64,000 nt of DNA from Rhipidocladum racemiflorum (GCA_036346355.1 JAYEVF010000041.1:372001-436000), one strand, 5' to 3'; shown: positions 21,089 to 35,763, counted from the first letter of the stretch. The notes: generated from the sequence alone by a model not told the origin. A program made the numbers and translations.

Positions 21089-23958
21089 TCAAAACAATCC
21101 CATTGGATGAACAATTCCAAGTTCTCCCCGAATAAAAGCAAAACGAGAAGAAGACAAATGTTTTGTGAAAATGTCTGCCAATTGATGTTCAGTATCCACA
21201 TGGTGAAGCACAATTTTTTCTTTTTCAACATGATCTTTAAGAAAGTGAAATCCAATATCAATATGCTCAAGAAAAGGGATTACTCAAGAGGTGGCACGAA
21301 CCAAATCAAATCAACATCCTCCAAAGTCAACATCGTAAAAGCTCTTAAACTAATCCATGAGGAAGCAGAAAGCCAAATGCCAAAATCTTGAGTTCTATGA
21401 AGATACCTGAAAATCCTTTTGATAGCTTGTCGATGTGACGCACATGGGAAGCTTGAAAACAAGCACACACAAGCACGTGGGAAGAGTCTCTCATGTAAAC
21501 CTCTAATTATCTCGTCCTCAACAGCATTATCATCATCTTTATGAACAAAGACACTCTCCCCCTGAACATATGCACTTGTACCTGCATCATTTGAACTAGT
21601 GCCTTTTAAAACAGAAGTGGAAGAAGCATCTCCAAAGGCAACACTTTCAGCATGAGATGCACGAGTGAAGGAGAACCAAATCTTATCACTGAACATATGA
21701 AGTGAGCATCCGAAATTCACTAGCCACATGTTCTCCCTCCTCGCGTGAGAAGCCTACATAGAAGCAGAAAGTGTCGAGGTCTCGGCATCAAGTTAGAAAT
21801 AAGATGTTTAGGAATCCAAGATCGAGACACACGACGGACAACAAGAGGGCACAACACAAGCATTGTTATTCACAAAATCAAAGGTTCCTTTTCCCTTGTT
21901 TCTAGCAACAAAAGGTGCTTGCATCACCCTAGGCACGTAGTGAGAAGCAAAGCGTGCCTTTCTGAAATTAGACCTAGCCTTAGCTCTTTCTTTCTTTTGT
22001 TGTTTGGCTAGTCTAAAGCAAAAATCTACTAAATGTCCATCTCTACCACAATGAGTGCAAGTGTATTTAACAGGATGTTTGGCTTTAGAAGTAGAAGCAA
22101 CATTTGCATTCATCATAGTAGAAGATAACACTCCAGCAGACTTAAAGACAATTTTCTTAGGCTCATTGACAATTTCAAATTTTCCTCCGTCAAGTGTTTT
22201 AACAACAGTGGGAGCATGTGATTTATGATGAGCATAAGAATCAAAACCTAAACCTTTGTTATGAGTGCTGACTTTTGATTGATCCAAAATCATGTTTAGG
22301 TTCTTCTTTCCTTTAGTGAAACGTTCTAATGATTTGTCCAAGTAATTAACTTTTCGAGAAAGAGTTAAACAATTATTGCAAGGAACATTCACTTTTCCTT
22401 TTTGCTTACGACAAGTTGAGCATGAAAGAACCTCATGTGTAAGCAGATCATCAGTCAATTGAGAAACCCTAGCATTTGCATCTTTTAATTTTAATTCAAG
22501 AGTTGAGCATTTAGAACAAGAAGTTAAACCATGCAAATCATCAGTGAAACAGCTAGCATGTTTAATATGTTTCTCATTTTTCTCACTTTCAGCATTAATT
22601 TTCTCAATCAAGGAAGCATGTTCTTTCCTAAGCGAAGTAAGCTCATTCCAAATTAAGTCACATGATTTGCAAGCATCATCATCAGGAATCAAAGTTTTAA
22701 GTCTAGCAATTTCAGCATTCAATGATTCAACAACAAAATCATGTTTCTTAATTTTCTTGTCAACAAAATCAAGCAATTTACCAAGACGAGCAACATCAAT
22801 ACCTAATTCATCGTAAGAAGGATCTACCTCATTGAAGTCGCTGTCATGATCGCCTCGAAGCTGCCGCTGCTTTTGGCCATGAGACACAACCCCGCCAACT
22901 CATGCTTGCTTGGAGTTGCATCATCCTCGCTGCTCTCCGAATCCACATCGCTCAAATTGACTTGTTCAAGAGCGGAAAGAACTCGATGGACAACTTTGCG
23001 GTTGATGAAGTTCTTCTTCTTTCTATCACTTGGAGAGAACTTCTTCTTCTCTTTTCTTCCTCGTTGTCCTTCTCCTCCCTTGATGCTTTACTTGCAAGTT
23101 TTGGACAGTTTGGACGAATATGGTCGAGATCACCACACTCATAGCATCTTGGAGGATCACCACCACCTCTCTTTCTCTTTATCACATTTTGCAAGGCTTT
23201 GTTAAAGCGAGAAGAGAGTAGTTATAAGTCTTCTTCTGTGAATTGCTCAATCTGCTCATCGGTTAGTGAAGACAAGAAGGATAGAGCAAAACTTGAAGCA
23301 GCACCATTATGAGATATGCTAGATTGAGATGTCAAAGCAATTGATTTATGATCATTCTTTCTAGCAAGAACATCTAATTCATGAGTTTTCAACTTAGAAT
23401 ACAGAACATCTAATGTAAGTGAACTCATGATAGTAGATTCTCTAATGGATGTAACTTTCATCTCCCAAATAGACATGTCTAATGCACCAAGCAATTGTCT
23501 AGCATTAGCAGCATCATCAAAGCTAACTCCAACAGCACGTAAGATTACTAAGAATTTTATTGAAACGTGCAAAGAAGTCATCTAGCGACTCACCGGTTTC
23601 ATCTCAAATCGCATGTATTCTTTTTTGTAAAGATCTTGACGAACCTCTTTAATAGTGTTAGAACCTCATGGTAATCACAAAGAGATTTCCATACCTCATA
23701 TGCGGATCGAAGATGAATCACACGATCAAGTCGCTACGCCCCAAGCCTTGGATGATCAAGTTGCGCGCCTTGCTGTTTGCTTCAACATGTGTGCGATTGG
23801 TGTCGTTGACGTTGTCGCTTGCGTGGACTTCATATGGCTTGCAGACCTTCTCCCAAATTGCGAATCCCTCGAGCTTGGATGAACGCCTCCATCTTGGCCT
23901 TCCAAAACTGAAAATCAACACCATTGAACACACAAGGTTTTGTCGAATAATGATCCAT
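21089..23958 (-). pseudogene. gag: Copia Gag-pol remnant, unit 1
   Basis: Minus strand from Met 23958 (MDHYSTKPCVFNGVDFQFWK), the start of a Ty1/copia Gag. A UBN2-like region follows (LGALDMSIWEMKVTSIRES), a CCHC zinc knuckle (CYECGDLDHIRPNCPK, about 23110-23150), a long coiled-coil segment with CxxC pairs (22887-22300), and a second knuckle (CTHCGRDGHLVDFC) near 22030-22070. The protease start WLVNFGCSLHM (21729) has the catalytic D-S-G replaced by N-F-G. The sequence then jumps to the RT/RNase H region (AIKRIFRYLHRTQDFG) and to the pol tail (HVDTEHQLADIFTKHL). Integrase, most of RT and the middle of RNase H are deleted. Shifts occur at 23580, 23220 and ~22900. It is non-autonomous. Confidence 0.88.
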
Positions 23959-24010
23959 TGATCTAATCACCGATTAAGATAGATTAGAAAAACCTTGCTC
24001 GATACTCACT

Positions 24011-25839
24011 TGTAGGATCGAAGCATACGAATATAGCAATCAGAGGGGGTGAATGATTGTGCGGAAGCTAAAACCAAATTCTTGACCTATTAAAAGTTCA
24101 CCCCAAAACAGAACCAAATAATTGCCTCTGTTTTCGACAAAAACAGAATGACAGAGGTTTGGTAAAACGAGAATTCCCGGAGATCCAAACCGTCGACACG
24201 AGCTAAAATTTGGACACAAGAAACTAGATTCCAATACGAATCGAACCCAAAAAGAATCAGCTCGATCGGACTTACGGATCAAAAGTTATGAGCTTCGCAA
24301 GCTTGCTGATCCAGAACTTGACGAGAATCAATCTAATCAAAACTTCAAGATTAAACAAGAACGACAAAAGATTGATCAACTAGACTTTGAGAAACACTAG
24401 ATCAATATCCTAGAGAGGTTTTTGATGGATCAAATCAAGATAAAACTTGAAGAACAAAAACCAATCTAGAACTAGAACAAGCATGCAAACAAGAACCAAA
24501 ACAGAAAATACTGTGAGCGACGTGGTTATCAGAGCACGCAAAAATCTTGGAAGAATTGATCTTTATTTCTTGTCTAAAATACTCTCATCAAAAGAGTACA
24601 AATCCTAAAACCAAGCTCAAAGCTTGATGCGCTCAGCTCTACTTGATGCCTTTCAACAGTAGACCCCCCACATATTTAAAGCACCAACCCACAAAGAGTT
24701 CTGAATACGATTCCTATTCCCTAAAAGGAATCCGTGATCCAACTCAACTCTACTTGGCCCAACCAGGCCGAGTACAACTCTTGCACGCCGTATGGCAACC
24801 CTACCATACTCACGTGACTAACACTTTGCACGCCGTATGGCCACCTGCCATCCTCACGTGACTAACACTTTGCACGCGAATGACCTCCTGCCATTCTCAC
24901 GTGACTAACCATTCTTCATGTGCACCATTCTCTTAGCCCGAACGTCCCGCATGACATCCTTGACCACCAAGACCTCGGTTCCTCCTGAACCTAGTCCCGA
25001 ACCTCAGTTCCTCCATGAACCTTGTTCCGGTCCCGCCATCGACCACATTCGCCTTTGAGCAATACCTGTACATGAACAAACCACAAACAAATCCGAGCAC
25101 AAGTCCACGACTTGACTCAATGTCAATCCATGCAACTACTCACATGAGTATTGCATAAAGTCCACTTCAAAAGAAGCATCATGAAATCATTACAAATTTC
25201 AAATTCACATTCAAAATTCAAATCCAAATCGCCAAAACCCTAATTGAGCTAAAACGCATTCACGACGGACAAACAAAGTTGGTCCGCTGTATAAGGAAAA
25301 GTTTCTGCTCCAAGAAGCCAACCAAACGCGGAAAAACATGTTCACAACGGACAAACAAAGTTGGTCCGCTGTACATGCAAAATGGCTTCGGACATGAGCT
25401 CAAAACAAGTTCACAACGGACCCCGTAAGCTTGTCCGCGCAAGAACGTGCCACGCCGGTTTCACAAAAGTAAAACCCTAGAAAAAGTCCATTCACGACGG
25501 ACAAAAAGAATTAGTCCGTTGTACATGTGAAAATCTTGGTTCCAAGAAATTATCCAAACCGAAAAAGCTTGTTCACAACGGACCAAGAAAAAGTTGGTCC
25601 GTTGTACATGTGAAAATGACTTCGGTCATGGGCTCAAAACATGTTCACAACAGACTCAAAAACACCGTCTGTCGCAGATGGGAAACTTAATGTTTCTTGA
25701 GAACTTTGTCCGGCGCTAATGCGTAATCTCATCGCTTTCTTGTCAAATTGTCAAACACATGCACAAGCACATTTTGCAAATCCAATTCTAAGTTAATTTT
25801 TCAGTTCAAAGCCAATTTTTCAAAGCACATGATTTCACA
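24011..25839 (-). repeat. Copia array LTR 2
   Basis: 1829-bp LTR shared between units 1 and 2, minus-strand TGTGAAATC ... CCTACA. It differs from the other LTRs mostly by short indels at CAG/CTG-containing words. It has the same hairpin repeats, G-boxes and TATA box. Its neighbours on both sides are internal regions (primer site left, polypurine tract right), so it serves as the 5' LTR of unit 1 and the 3' LTR of unit 2. Confidence 0.9.
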
Positions 25840-26981
25840 ATCTCCCCTTGATGAAAACATTGGCAACACCACTTAGAATTGAATCATTTGGCATTCACTT
25901 TACAAAAGATTTTGAAATCGAAAGGATCAAAGACCGAAGGAAGAAAACACAGAATTCCCCCTTTGACCAAAAACAACACAAAATCTCCCACTGAGAAGGA
26001 AAATGTGTGTGAATGTGCAATGTGTCCAATGCAATGTGTCCAAAATTCCTAAAAATCTCCAAACTTCTCACAAAATGCCAGAAACAAATCCCCCTTTTTC
26101 TTCTCCCCTTTTTTTAAGCTTTTCAATGATTCCCAAATTTCTCCCCCTTTGACAATGGATTCATCAAGAGTAAAAGAGAGAACAGGTTCAAAATTTTTCC
26201 TGAAACAATGATTTCACAAAGAGAAACAAGGGAGTGCCAAGATAGGAAAAGATGAGCTCATTCGATCATATAACCTTATATATCACATAATATGAAAAAT
26301 ACATGATCTTGATGATTTTAACAAGTTAGGGAATGACATGCATCTCAACCTCAATTTAGTCAACTATAGCCAAGTACTAAGCAAGATCTTAGCAGAAAAA
26401 GCAAGACTTTAAAAATTGAAGCAACTAACAACTTAGGGCGAGCAAGTAGTTTCAACTCCAATCTAGTAGACCAATTTAATCTTTAAACAATAAGTTGCAT
26501 GTGGCATGCTTGAAGCATACTTCTTTTATTTTCTAGGAGTGGCATGCTTGAAGCATACATCTTATCTTTGAGGGAATGGCATGCTTGAAGCATACATCTT
26601 ATCTTTTTAGGGAAAGCAAGCCTGAAGCACATAACTTGAGGTTTTTTGCTTTTAACAACCTTTTTTTTTATTGATTCCCTTTTCTTTTCATTTTTCTTTG
26701 ATTATAAACATGCAAAAGTGATTAAAAGGTCTTATGAAAGAGTAAAGTTGAAACCACACTTGCTTCATAGCCCAAATTTGTCAAGAGGATTCAATATCAA
26801 GCCTAGAAGAGTAAGATATCACAGAGTATTTAGCTATAGGTAATCACCCAGGGAATTCCGCAATGTCATTTTTAGTTCAAGTGAGACAATTAGATTATCA
26901 TATATTAGCTCAATTACATAACATATAAAGAAATATGATAAAGTGAGCTCATTAAGTGAAAGAACTTGGCAAAGAAACTCC

Positions 26982-29841
26982 TCAAAACAATCCCATTGGA
27001 TGAACAATTCCAAGTTCTCCCGAATAAAAGCAAAACGAAGAAGACAAATGTTTTGTGAAAATGTCTGCCAATTGATGTTCAAGATCCACATGGTGAAGCA
27101 CAATTTTTCTTTTTCAACATGATCTTTAAGAAAGTGAAATCCAATATCAATATGCTCAAGAAAAGGGATTACTCAAGAGGTGGCACGAACCAAATCAAAT
27201 CAACATCCTCGAAAGTCAACATCAGAATAGCTCTTAAACTAATCCATGAGGAAGCAGAAAGCCAAATGCCAAAATCTTGAGTTCTATGAAGATACCTGAA
27301 AATCCTTTTGATAGCTTGTCGATGTGACGCACGTGGGAAGCTTGAAAACAAGCACACACAAGCACGTGGGAAGAGTCTCTCATGTAAACCTCTAATTATC
27401 TCGTCCTCAACAGCATTATCATCATCTTTATGAACAAAGACACTCTCCCCCTGAACATATGCACTTGTACCTGCATCATTTGAACTAGTGCCTTTTGCGA
27501 AAACAGAAGTGGAAGAAGCATCTCCAAAGGCAACACTTTCAGCATGAGATGCACGAGTGAAGGAGAACCAAATCTTATCACTGAACATATGAAGTGAGCA
27601 TCCGAAATTCACTAGCCACATGTTCTCCTCCTCGTGAGAAGCCTACATAGAAGCGAAAGTGTCGAGGTCTCGGATCAAGTTAGAAATAAGATGTTTAGGA
27701 ATCCAAGATCGAGACACACGACGGACAACAAGAGGCACAACACAAGCAGTCTTATGCACAAAATCAAATTTGCCTGTTCCCGTGTTTCTAGCAACAAAAG
27801 GTGCTTGCATCACCCTAGGCACGTAGTGAGAAGCAAAGCGTGCCTTTCTGAAATTAGACCTAGCCTTAGCTCTTTCTTTCTTTTGTTGTTTGGCTAGTCT
27901 AAAGCAAAAATCTACTAAATGTCCATCTCTACCACAATGAGTGCAAGTGTATTTAACAGATGTTTGGCTTTAGAAGTAGAAGCAACATTTGCATTCATCA
28001 TAGTAGAAGATAACACTCCAGCAGACTTAAAGACAATTTTCTTAGGCTCATTGACAATTTCAAATTTTCCTCCGTCAAGTGTTTTAACAACAAGTGGGAA
28101 CATGTGATTGATGATGAGCATAAGAATCAAAACCTAAACCTTTGTTATGAGTGCTGACTTTTGATTGATCCAAAATCATGTTTAGGTTCTTCTTTCCTTT
28201 AGTGAAACGTTCTAATGATTTGTCCAAGTAATTAACTTTTCGAGAAAGAGTTAAACAATTATTGCAAGGAACATTCACTTTTCCTTTTGCTTACTTACAA
28301 GTTGAGCATGAAAGAACCTCATGTGTAAGCAGATCATCACCAATTGAGAAACCCTAGCATTTGCATCTTTTAATTTTAATTCAAGAGTTGAGCATTTAGA
28401 ACAAGAAGTTAAACCATGCAAATCATCAAGAAACAAATAGCATGTTTAATATGTTTCTCATTTTTCTCACTTTCAGCATTAATTTTCTCAATCAATGAAG
28501 CATGTTCTTTCCTAAGCGAAGTAAGCTCATTACAAATTAAGTCACATGATTTGCAAGCATCATCATCAGAATCAAAGTTTTAAGTCTAGCAATTTCAGCA
28601 TTCAATGATTCAACAACAAAATCATGTTTCTTAATTTTCTTGTCACGCTTGTCAAGCAATTTACCAAGACGAGCAACAGCAATAGCTAATTCATCGTAAG
28701 AAGGATCTACCTCATTGAAGTCGCTGTCATGATCGCTTCTGAAGTGAAGCCGCTGCTTTTGGCCATGAGACACAACCCCGCCAACTCATGCTTGCTTGAG
28801 TTGCATCATCCTCGCCGCTCTCCGAATCCACATCGCTTCAAATTGACTTGTTCAAGAGCGGAAAGAACTCGATGGACAACTTTGCGCTGATGAAGTTCTT
28901 CTTCTTTCTATCACTTGGAGAGAACTTCTTCTTCTCTTTTCTTCTGTCGTTGTCCTTCTCCTCCCTTGATGCTTTACTTGCAAGTTTTGGACAGTTTGGA
29001 CGAATATGGTCGAGATCACCACACTCATAGCATCTTGGAGGATCACCACCACCTCTCTTTCTCTTTATCACATTTTGCAAGGCTTTGTTAAAGCGAGAAG
29101 AGAGTAGTGATAAGTCTTCTTCTGGGAATTGCTCAATCTGTTCATCGGTTAGTGAAGACAAGAAGGATAGAGCAAAACTTGAAGCAGCACCATTATGAGA
29201 TATGCTAGATTGAGATGTCAAAGCAATTGATTTATGATCATTCTTTCTAGCAAGAACATCTAATTCATGAGTTTTCAACTTAGAATACAGAACATCTAAT
29301 GTAAGTGAACTCATGATAGTAGATTCTCTAATGGATGTAACTTTCATCTCCCAAATAGACATGTCTAATGCACCAAGCAATTGTCTAGCATTAGCAGCAT
29401 CATCAAAGCTAACTCCAACAGCACGAAGATTACTAAGAATTTTATTGAAACGCAAAGAAGTCATCTAGCGACTCACCGGGTTTCATCTCAAATCGCATGT
29501 ATTCTTTTTTGTAAAGATCTTGACGAACCTCTTTAATAGTGTTAGAACCCTCATGGTAATCACAAAGAGATTTCCATACCTCATATGCGGATCGAAGATG
29601 AATCACACGATCGAAGTCGCTCGCCCCAAGCCTTGATGATCAAGTTGCGCGCCTTGCTGTTTGCTTCAACATGTGTGCGATTGGTGTCGTTGACGTTGTC
29701 GTTTGCAGGGACTTCATATGGCTTGCAGACCTTCTCCCAAATTGCGAATCCCTGAGCTTGGATGAACGCCTCCATCTTGGCCTTCCAAAACTGAAAATCA
29801 ACACCATTGAACACACAAGGTTTTGTCGAATAATGATCCAT
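26982..29841 (-). pseudogene. gag: Copia Gag-pol remnant, unit 2
   Basis: Second copy of the deleted copia coding region. The Gag start at 29841 reads through MDHYSTKPCVFNGVDFQFWK and is open to about 29590. The central Gag frame with the CCHC knuckle is open from 29464 to 28838, the longest knuckle-containing frame of the three copies. The coiled-coil part is broken by small indels at ~28570, 28435 and 28340. The same N-F-G protease site and the same pol deletions as unit 1 are present, so the deletions predate the tandem array. Confidence 0.85.
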
Positions 29842-29876
29842 TGATCTAATCACCGATTAAGATAGATTAGAAAAAC

Positions 29877-29890
29877 CTTGCTCGATACCA
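29877..29890 (-). promoter_or_regulatory. Primer binding site of the copia units
   Basis: Minus-strand TGGTATCGAGCAAGG begins two bases after the LTR end CCTACA. It is close to the initiator-Met tRNA primer site TGGTATCAGAGC common in plant copia elements. The other internals have it at about 23995-24008 (with one extra base) and 35749-35762. Confidence 0.7.
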
Positions 29891-29892
29891 CT

Positions 29893-31711
29893 TGTAGGAT
29901 CAAGTATACGAATATAGCAATCAGAGGGGGGGTGAATGATTGTGCGGAAGCTAAAACCAAATTCTTGACCTATTAAAAGTTCACCCCAAAACAGAACCAA
30001 ATAATTGCCTCGTTTTCGACAAAAACAGAATGACAGAGGTTTGGTAAAACGAGAATTCCCGGAGATCCAACCGTCGAAACGATCTAAAATTTGGACACAA
30101 GAAACTAGATTCCAATACGAATCGAACCCAAAAAGAATCAGCTCGATCGGACTTACGGATCAAAAGTTATGAGCTTCGCAAGCTTGCTGATCCAGAACTT
30201 GACGAGAATCAATCTAATCAAAACTTCAAGATTAAACAAGAACGACAAAAGATTGATCAACTAGACTTTGAGAAACACTAGATCAATATCCTAGAGAGGT
30301 TTTTGATGGATCAAATCAAGATAAAACTTGAAGAACAAAACCAATCTAGAACTAGAACAAGCATGCAAACAAGAACCAAAACAGAAAATACTCAGAGCGA
30401 CGTGGTTATCAGTAGCACGCAAAAATCTTGGAAGAATTGATCTTTATTTCTTGTCTAAAATACTCTCATCAAAAGAGTACAAATCCTAAAACCAAGCTCA
30501 AAGCTTGATGCGCTCAGCTCTACTTGATGCCTTTCAACAGAGACCCCCACCTATTTAAAGCACCAACCCACAAAGAGTTCAATACGATTCCTATTCCCTA
30601 GAAGGAATCCAGATCCAACTCAACTCTACTTGGCCCAACCAGGCCGAGTACAACTCTTGCACGCTGCATGGCAACCCTACCATACTCACGTGACTAACAC
30701 TTTGCACGCCGTATGGCCACCGCCATACTCACGTGATTAACACTTTGCACGCCGAATGACCTCCTGCCATTCTCACGTGACTAACCATTCTTCATGTGCA
30801 CCATTCTCTTAGCCCGAACGCCCCGCATGACATCCTTGACCACCAAGACCTCGGTTCCTCCTCGAACCTAGTCCCGAACCTCAGTTCCTCCATGAACCTA
30901 GTTCCGGTCCCGCCATCGACCACATTCGCCTTTGAGCAATACCGCACATGAACAAACCACAAACAAATCCGAGCACAAGTCCACGACTTGACTCAATGTC
31001 AATCCATGCAACTACTCACATGAGTATTGCATAAAGTCCACTTCAAAAGAAGCATCATGAAATCATTACAAATTTCAAATTCACATTCAAAATTCAAATC
31101 CAAATCGCCAAAACCCTAATTGAGCGAACGCATTCACGACGGACAAACAAAGTTGGTCCGTTGTATAAGGAAAAGTTTCGCTCCAAGAAGCCAACCAAAC
31201 GCGGAAAAACATGTTCACAACGGACAAACAAAGTTGGTCCGCTGTACATGCAAAAATGGCTTCGGACATGAGCTCAAAACAAGTTCACAACGGACCCCGA
31301 AGCTTGTCCTGGCCACAAACGTGCCACGCTGGTTTCACAAAAGTAAAACCCTAGAAAAAGTCCATTCACGACGACAAAAAGAATTAGTCCGTTGTACATG
31401 TGAAAATCTTGGTTCCAAGAAATTATCCAAACCGAAAAAGCTTGTTCACAACGGACCAAGAAAAAGCATCCGTTGTACATGTGAAAATGACTTCGGTCAT
31501 GGGCTCAAAAACATGTTCACAACAGACTCAAAAACACCGGTCTGTCGCAGATGGGAAACTTACTGTTTCTTGAGAACTTTGTCCGGCGCTAATGCGTGAA
31601 TCTCATCGCTTTCTTGTCAAATTGTCAAACACATGCACAAGCACATTTTGCAAATCCAATTCTAAGTTAATTTTTCAGTTCAAAGCCAATTTTTCAGCAC
31701 ATGATTTCACA
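29893..31711 (-). repeat. Copia array LTR 3
   Basis: 1819-bp LTR between internal regions 2 and 3, with the same borders TGTGAAATC ... CCTACA and the same promoter elements as LTR 1. Between its copies and the others, CACTGTCCG/CACCGTCTG-type words vary while AT-rich stretches are unchanged. Confidence 0.9.
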
Positions 31712-32850
31712 ATCTCCCCCTTGATGAAAACATTGGCAACACCACTTAGAATTGAACATTTGGCATTCACTTTACAAAAGATTTTGAAATCGAAAGGATC
31801 AAAGACCGAAGGAAGAAAACACAGAATTCCCCCTTTGACCAAAAACAACACAAAATCTCCCACTGAGAAGGAAAATGTGTGTGAATGTGCAATGTGTCCA
31901 ATGCAATGTGTCCAAAATTCCTAAAATCTCCAAACTTCTCACAAAATGCCGTAAACAAATCCCCCTTTTTCTTCTCCCCTTTTTTTAAGCTTTTCAATGA
32001 TTCCCAAATTTCTCCCCCTTTGACAATGGATTCATCAAGAGTAAAAGAGAGAACAGGTTCAAAATTTTTCCTGAAACAATGATTTCACAAAGAGAAACAA
32101 GGGAGTGCCAAGATAGGAAAAGATGAGCTCATTCGATCATATAACCTTATATATCACATAATATGAAAAATACATGATCTTGATGATTTTAACAAGTTAG
32201 GGAATGACATGCATCTCAACCTCAATTTAGTCAACTATAGCCAAGTACTAAGCAAGATCTTAGCAGAAAAAGCAAGACTTTAAAAATTGAAGCAACTAAC
32301 AACTTAGGGCGAGCAAGTAGTTTCAACTCCAATCTAGTAGACCAATTTAATCTTTAAACAATAAGTTGCATGTGGCATGCTTGAAGCATACTTCTTTTAT
32401 TTTCTAGGAGTGGCATGCTTGAAGCATACATCTTATCTTTGAGGGAATGGCATGCTTGAAGCATACATCTTATCTTTTAGGAAAGCAAGCCTGAAGCACA
32501 TAACTTGAGGTTTTTTGCTTTTAACAACCTTTTTTTTATTGATTCCCTTTTCTTTTCATTTTTCTTTGATTATAAACATGCAAAAGTGATTAAAAGGTCT
32601 TATGAAAGAGTAAAGTTGAAACCACACTTGCTTCATAGCCCAAATTTGTCAAGAGGATTCAATATCAAGCCTAGAAGAGTAAGATATCACAGAGTATTTA
32701 GCTATAGGTAATCACCCAGGGAATTCCGCAATGTCATTTTTAGTTCAAGTGAGATAATTAGATTATCATATATTAGCTCAATTACATAACATATAAAGAA
32801 ATATGATAAAGTGAGCTCATTAAGTGAAAGAACTTGGCAAAGAAACTCCC

Positions 32851-35712
32851 TCAAAACAATCCCATTGGATGAACAATTCCAAGTTCTCCCGAATAAAAGC
32901 AAAACGAGAAGAAGACAAATGTTTTGTGAAAATGTCCGCCAATTGATGTTCAGATCCACATGGTGAAGCACAATTTTTTCTTTTTCAACATGATCTTTAA
33001 GAAAGTGAAATCCAATATCAATATGCTCAAGAAAAGGGATTACTCAAGAGGTGGCACGAACCAAATCAAATCAACATCCTCCAAAGTCAACATCGTAAAA
33101 GCTCTTAAACTAATCCATGAGGAAGCAGTAAAGCCAAATGCCAAAATCTTGAGTTCTATGAAGATACCTGAAAATCCTTTTGATAGCTTGTCGATGTGAC
33201 GACGTGGAAGCTTGAAAACAAGCACACACAAGCACGTGGAAGAGTCTCTCATGTAAACCTCTAATTATCTCGTCTCAACAAAGATTATCATCATCTTTAT
33301 GAACAAAGACACTCTCCCCTGAACATATGCACTTGTACCTGCATCATTTGAACTAGTGCCTTTGCGAAACAGAAGTGGAAGAAGCATCTCCAAAGGCAAC
33401 ACTTTCAAGATGAGATGCACGAGTGAAGGAGAACCAAATCTTATCACTGAACATATGAAGTGAGCATCCGAAATTCACTAGCCACATGTTCTCCTCCTCG
33501 TGAGAAGCCTACATAGAAGCAGAAAGTGTCGAGGTCTCGCATCAAGTTAGAAATAAGATGTTTAGGAATCCAAAGATCGAGACACACGACGACAACAAGA
33601 GGGCACAACACAAGCAGCCTTATGCACAAAATCAAATTTGCCTGCTCCTGTTTCTAGCAACAAAAGGTGCTTGCATCACCCTAGGCACGTAGTGAGAAGC
33701 AAAGCGTGCCTTTCTGAAATTAGACCTAGCCTTAGCTCTTTCTTTCTTTTGTTGTTTGGCTAGTCTAAAGCAAAAATCTACTAAATGTCCATCTCTACCA
33801 CAATGAGTGCAAGTGTATTTAACAGGATGTTTGGCTTTAGAAGTAGAAGCAACATTTGCATTCATCATAGTAGAAGATAACACTCCAGCAGACTTAAAGA
33901 CAATTTTCTTAGGCTCATTGACAATTTCAAATTTTCCTCCGCCAAGTGTTTTAACAACAAGTGGGAGCATGTGATTTATGATGAGCATAAGAATCAAAAC
34001 CTAAACCTTTGTTATGAGTGCTGACTTTTGATTGATCCAAAATCATGTTTAGGTTCTTCTTTCCTTTAGTGAAACGCTCTAATGATTTGTCCAAGTAATT
34101 AACTTTTCGAGAAAGAGTTAAACAATTATTGCAAGGAACATTCACTTTTCCTTTTGCTTACGACAAGTTGAGCATGAAAGAACCTCATGTGTAAGCAGTA
34201 TCATCACCAATTGAGAAACCCTAGCATTTGCATCTTTTAATTTTAATTCAAGAGTTGAGCATTTAGAACAAGAAGTTAAACCATGCAAATCATCGAGTGA
34301 AACAGCTAGCATGTTTAATATGTTTCTCATTTTTCTCACTTTCAGCATTAATTTTCTCAATCAAGGAAGCATGTTCTTTCCTAAGCGAAGTAAGCTCATT
34401 CCAAATTAAGTCACATGATTTGCAAGCATCATCATCAGAATCAAAGTTTTAAGTCTAGCAATTTCAGCATTCAATGATTCAACAACAAAATCATGTTTCT
34501 TAATTTTCTTGTCACGCTTGTCAAGCAATTTACCAAGACGAGCAACAAGCAATAGCTAATTCATCGTAAGAAGGATCTACCTCATTGAAGTCGCTGTCAT
34601 GATCGCCTCTGAAGCCAAGCCGCCGCTTTTGGCCATGAGACACAACCCCGCCAACTCATGCTTGCTTGGAGTTGCATCATCCTCGCTGCTCTCCGAATCC
34701 ACATCGCTTCAAATTGACTTGTTCAAGAGCGGAAAGAACTCGATGGACAACTTTGCGGTTGATGAAGTTCTTCTTCTTTCTATCACTTGGAGAGAACTTC
34801 TTCTTCTCTTTTCTTCTGTCGTTGTCCTTCTCCTCACTTGATGCTTTACATGCAAGTTTTGGACAGTTTGGACTAATATGGTCGAGATCACCACACTCAT
34901 AGCATCTTGGATGATCACCACCACCTCTCTTTCTCTTTATCACATTTTTCAAAGCTTTGTTAAAGCGAGAAGAGATTAGTGACAAGTCTTCTTCTGGAAA
35001 TTGCTCAATCTGTTCATCGGTTAGTGAAGACAAGAAGGATAGAGCAAAACTTGAAGCAAAGACCATTATGAGATATGCTAGATTGAGATGTCAAAGCAAT
35101 TGATTTATGATCATTCTTTCTAGCAAGAACATCTAATTCATGAGTTTTCAACTTAGAATACGTAACATCTAATGTAAGTGAACTCATGATAGTAGATTCT
35201 CTAATGGATGTAACTTTCATCTCCCAAATAGACATGTCTAATGCACCAAGCAATTGTCTAGCATTAGCAGATCATCAAAGCTAACTCCAACAAAGACGAA
35301 GATTACTAAGAATTTTATTGAAACGCAAAGAAGTCATCTAGCGACTCACCGGTTTCATCTCAAATCGCATGTATTCTTTTTTGTAAAGATCTTGACGAAC
35401 CTCTTTAATAGTGTTAGAACCCTCATGGTAATCACAAAGAGATTTCCATACCTCATATGCGGATCGAAGATGAATCACACGATCGGGTCGCCACGCCCCA
35501 AGCCTTGATGATCAAGTTGCGCGCTTTGTCGCTTGCTTCAACATGTGTGCGATTGGTGTCGTTGACGTTGTCGCTTGCAGGACTTCATATGGCTTGTAGA
35601 CCTTCTCCCAAATTGCGAATCCTCGAGCTTGGATGAACGCCTCCATCTTGGCCTTCCAAAACTGAAAATCAACACCATTGAACACACAAGGTTTTGTCGA
35701 ATAATGATCCAT
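32851..35712 (-). pseudogene. gag: Copia Gag-pol remnant, unit 3
   Basis: Third copy of the deleted copia coding region, Met at 35712. The CCHC knuckle reads CYECGDLDHISPNCPK here (34900 region), the coiled-coil part is cut by indels at 34440, 34300 and 34195, and the protease/RT junction is broken near 33250-33400. It shares the pol deletion endpoints of units 1 and 2. Substitutions are few (for example CKASSEEK for SKASREEK), indels many. Confidence 0.85.
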
Positions 35713-35763
35713 TGATCTAATCACCGATTAAGATAGATTAGAAAAACCTTGCTCGATACCACT

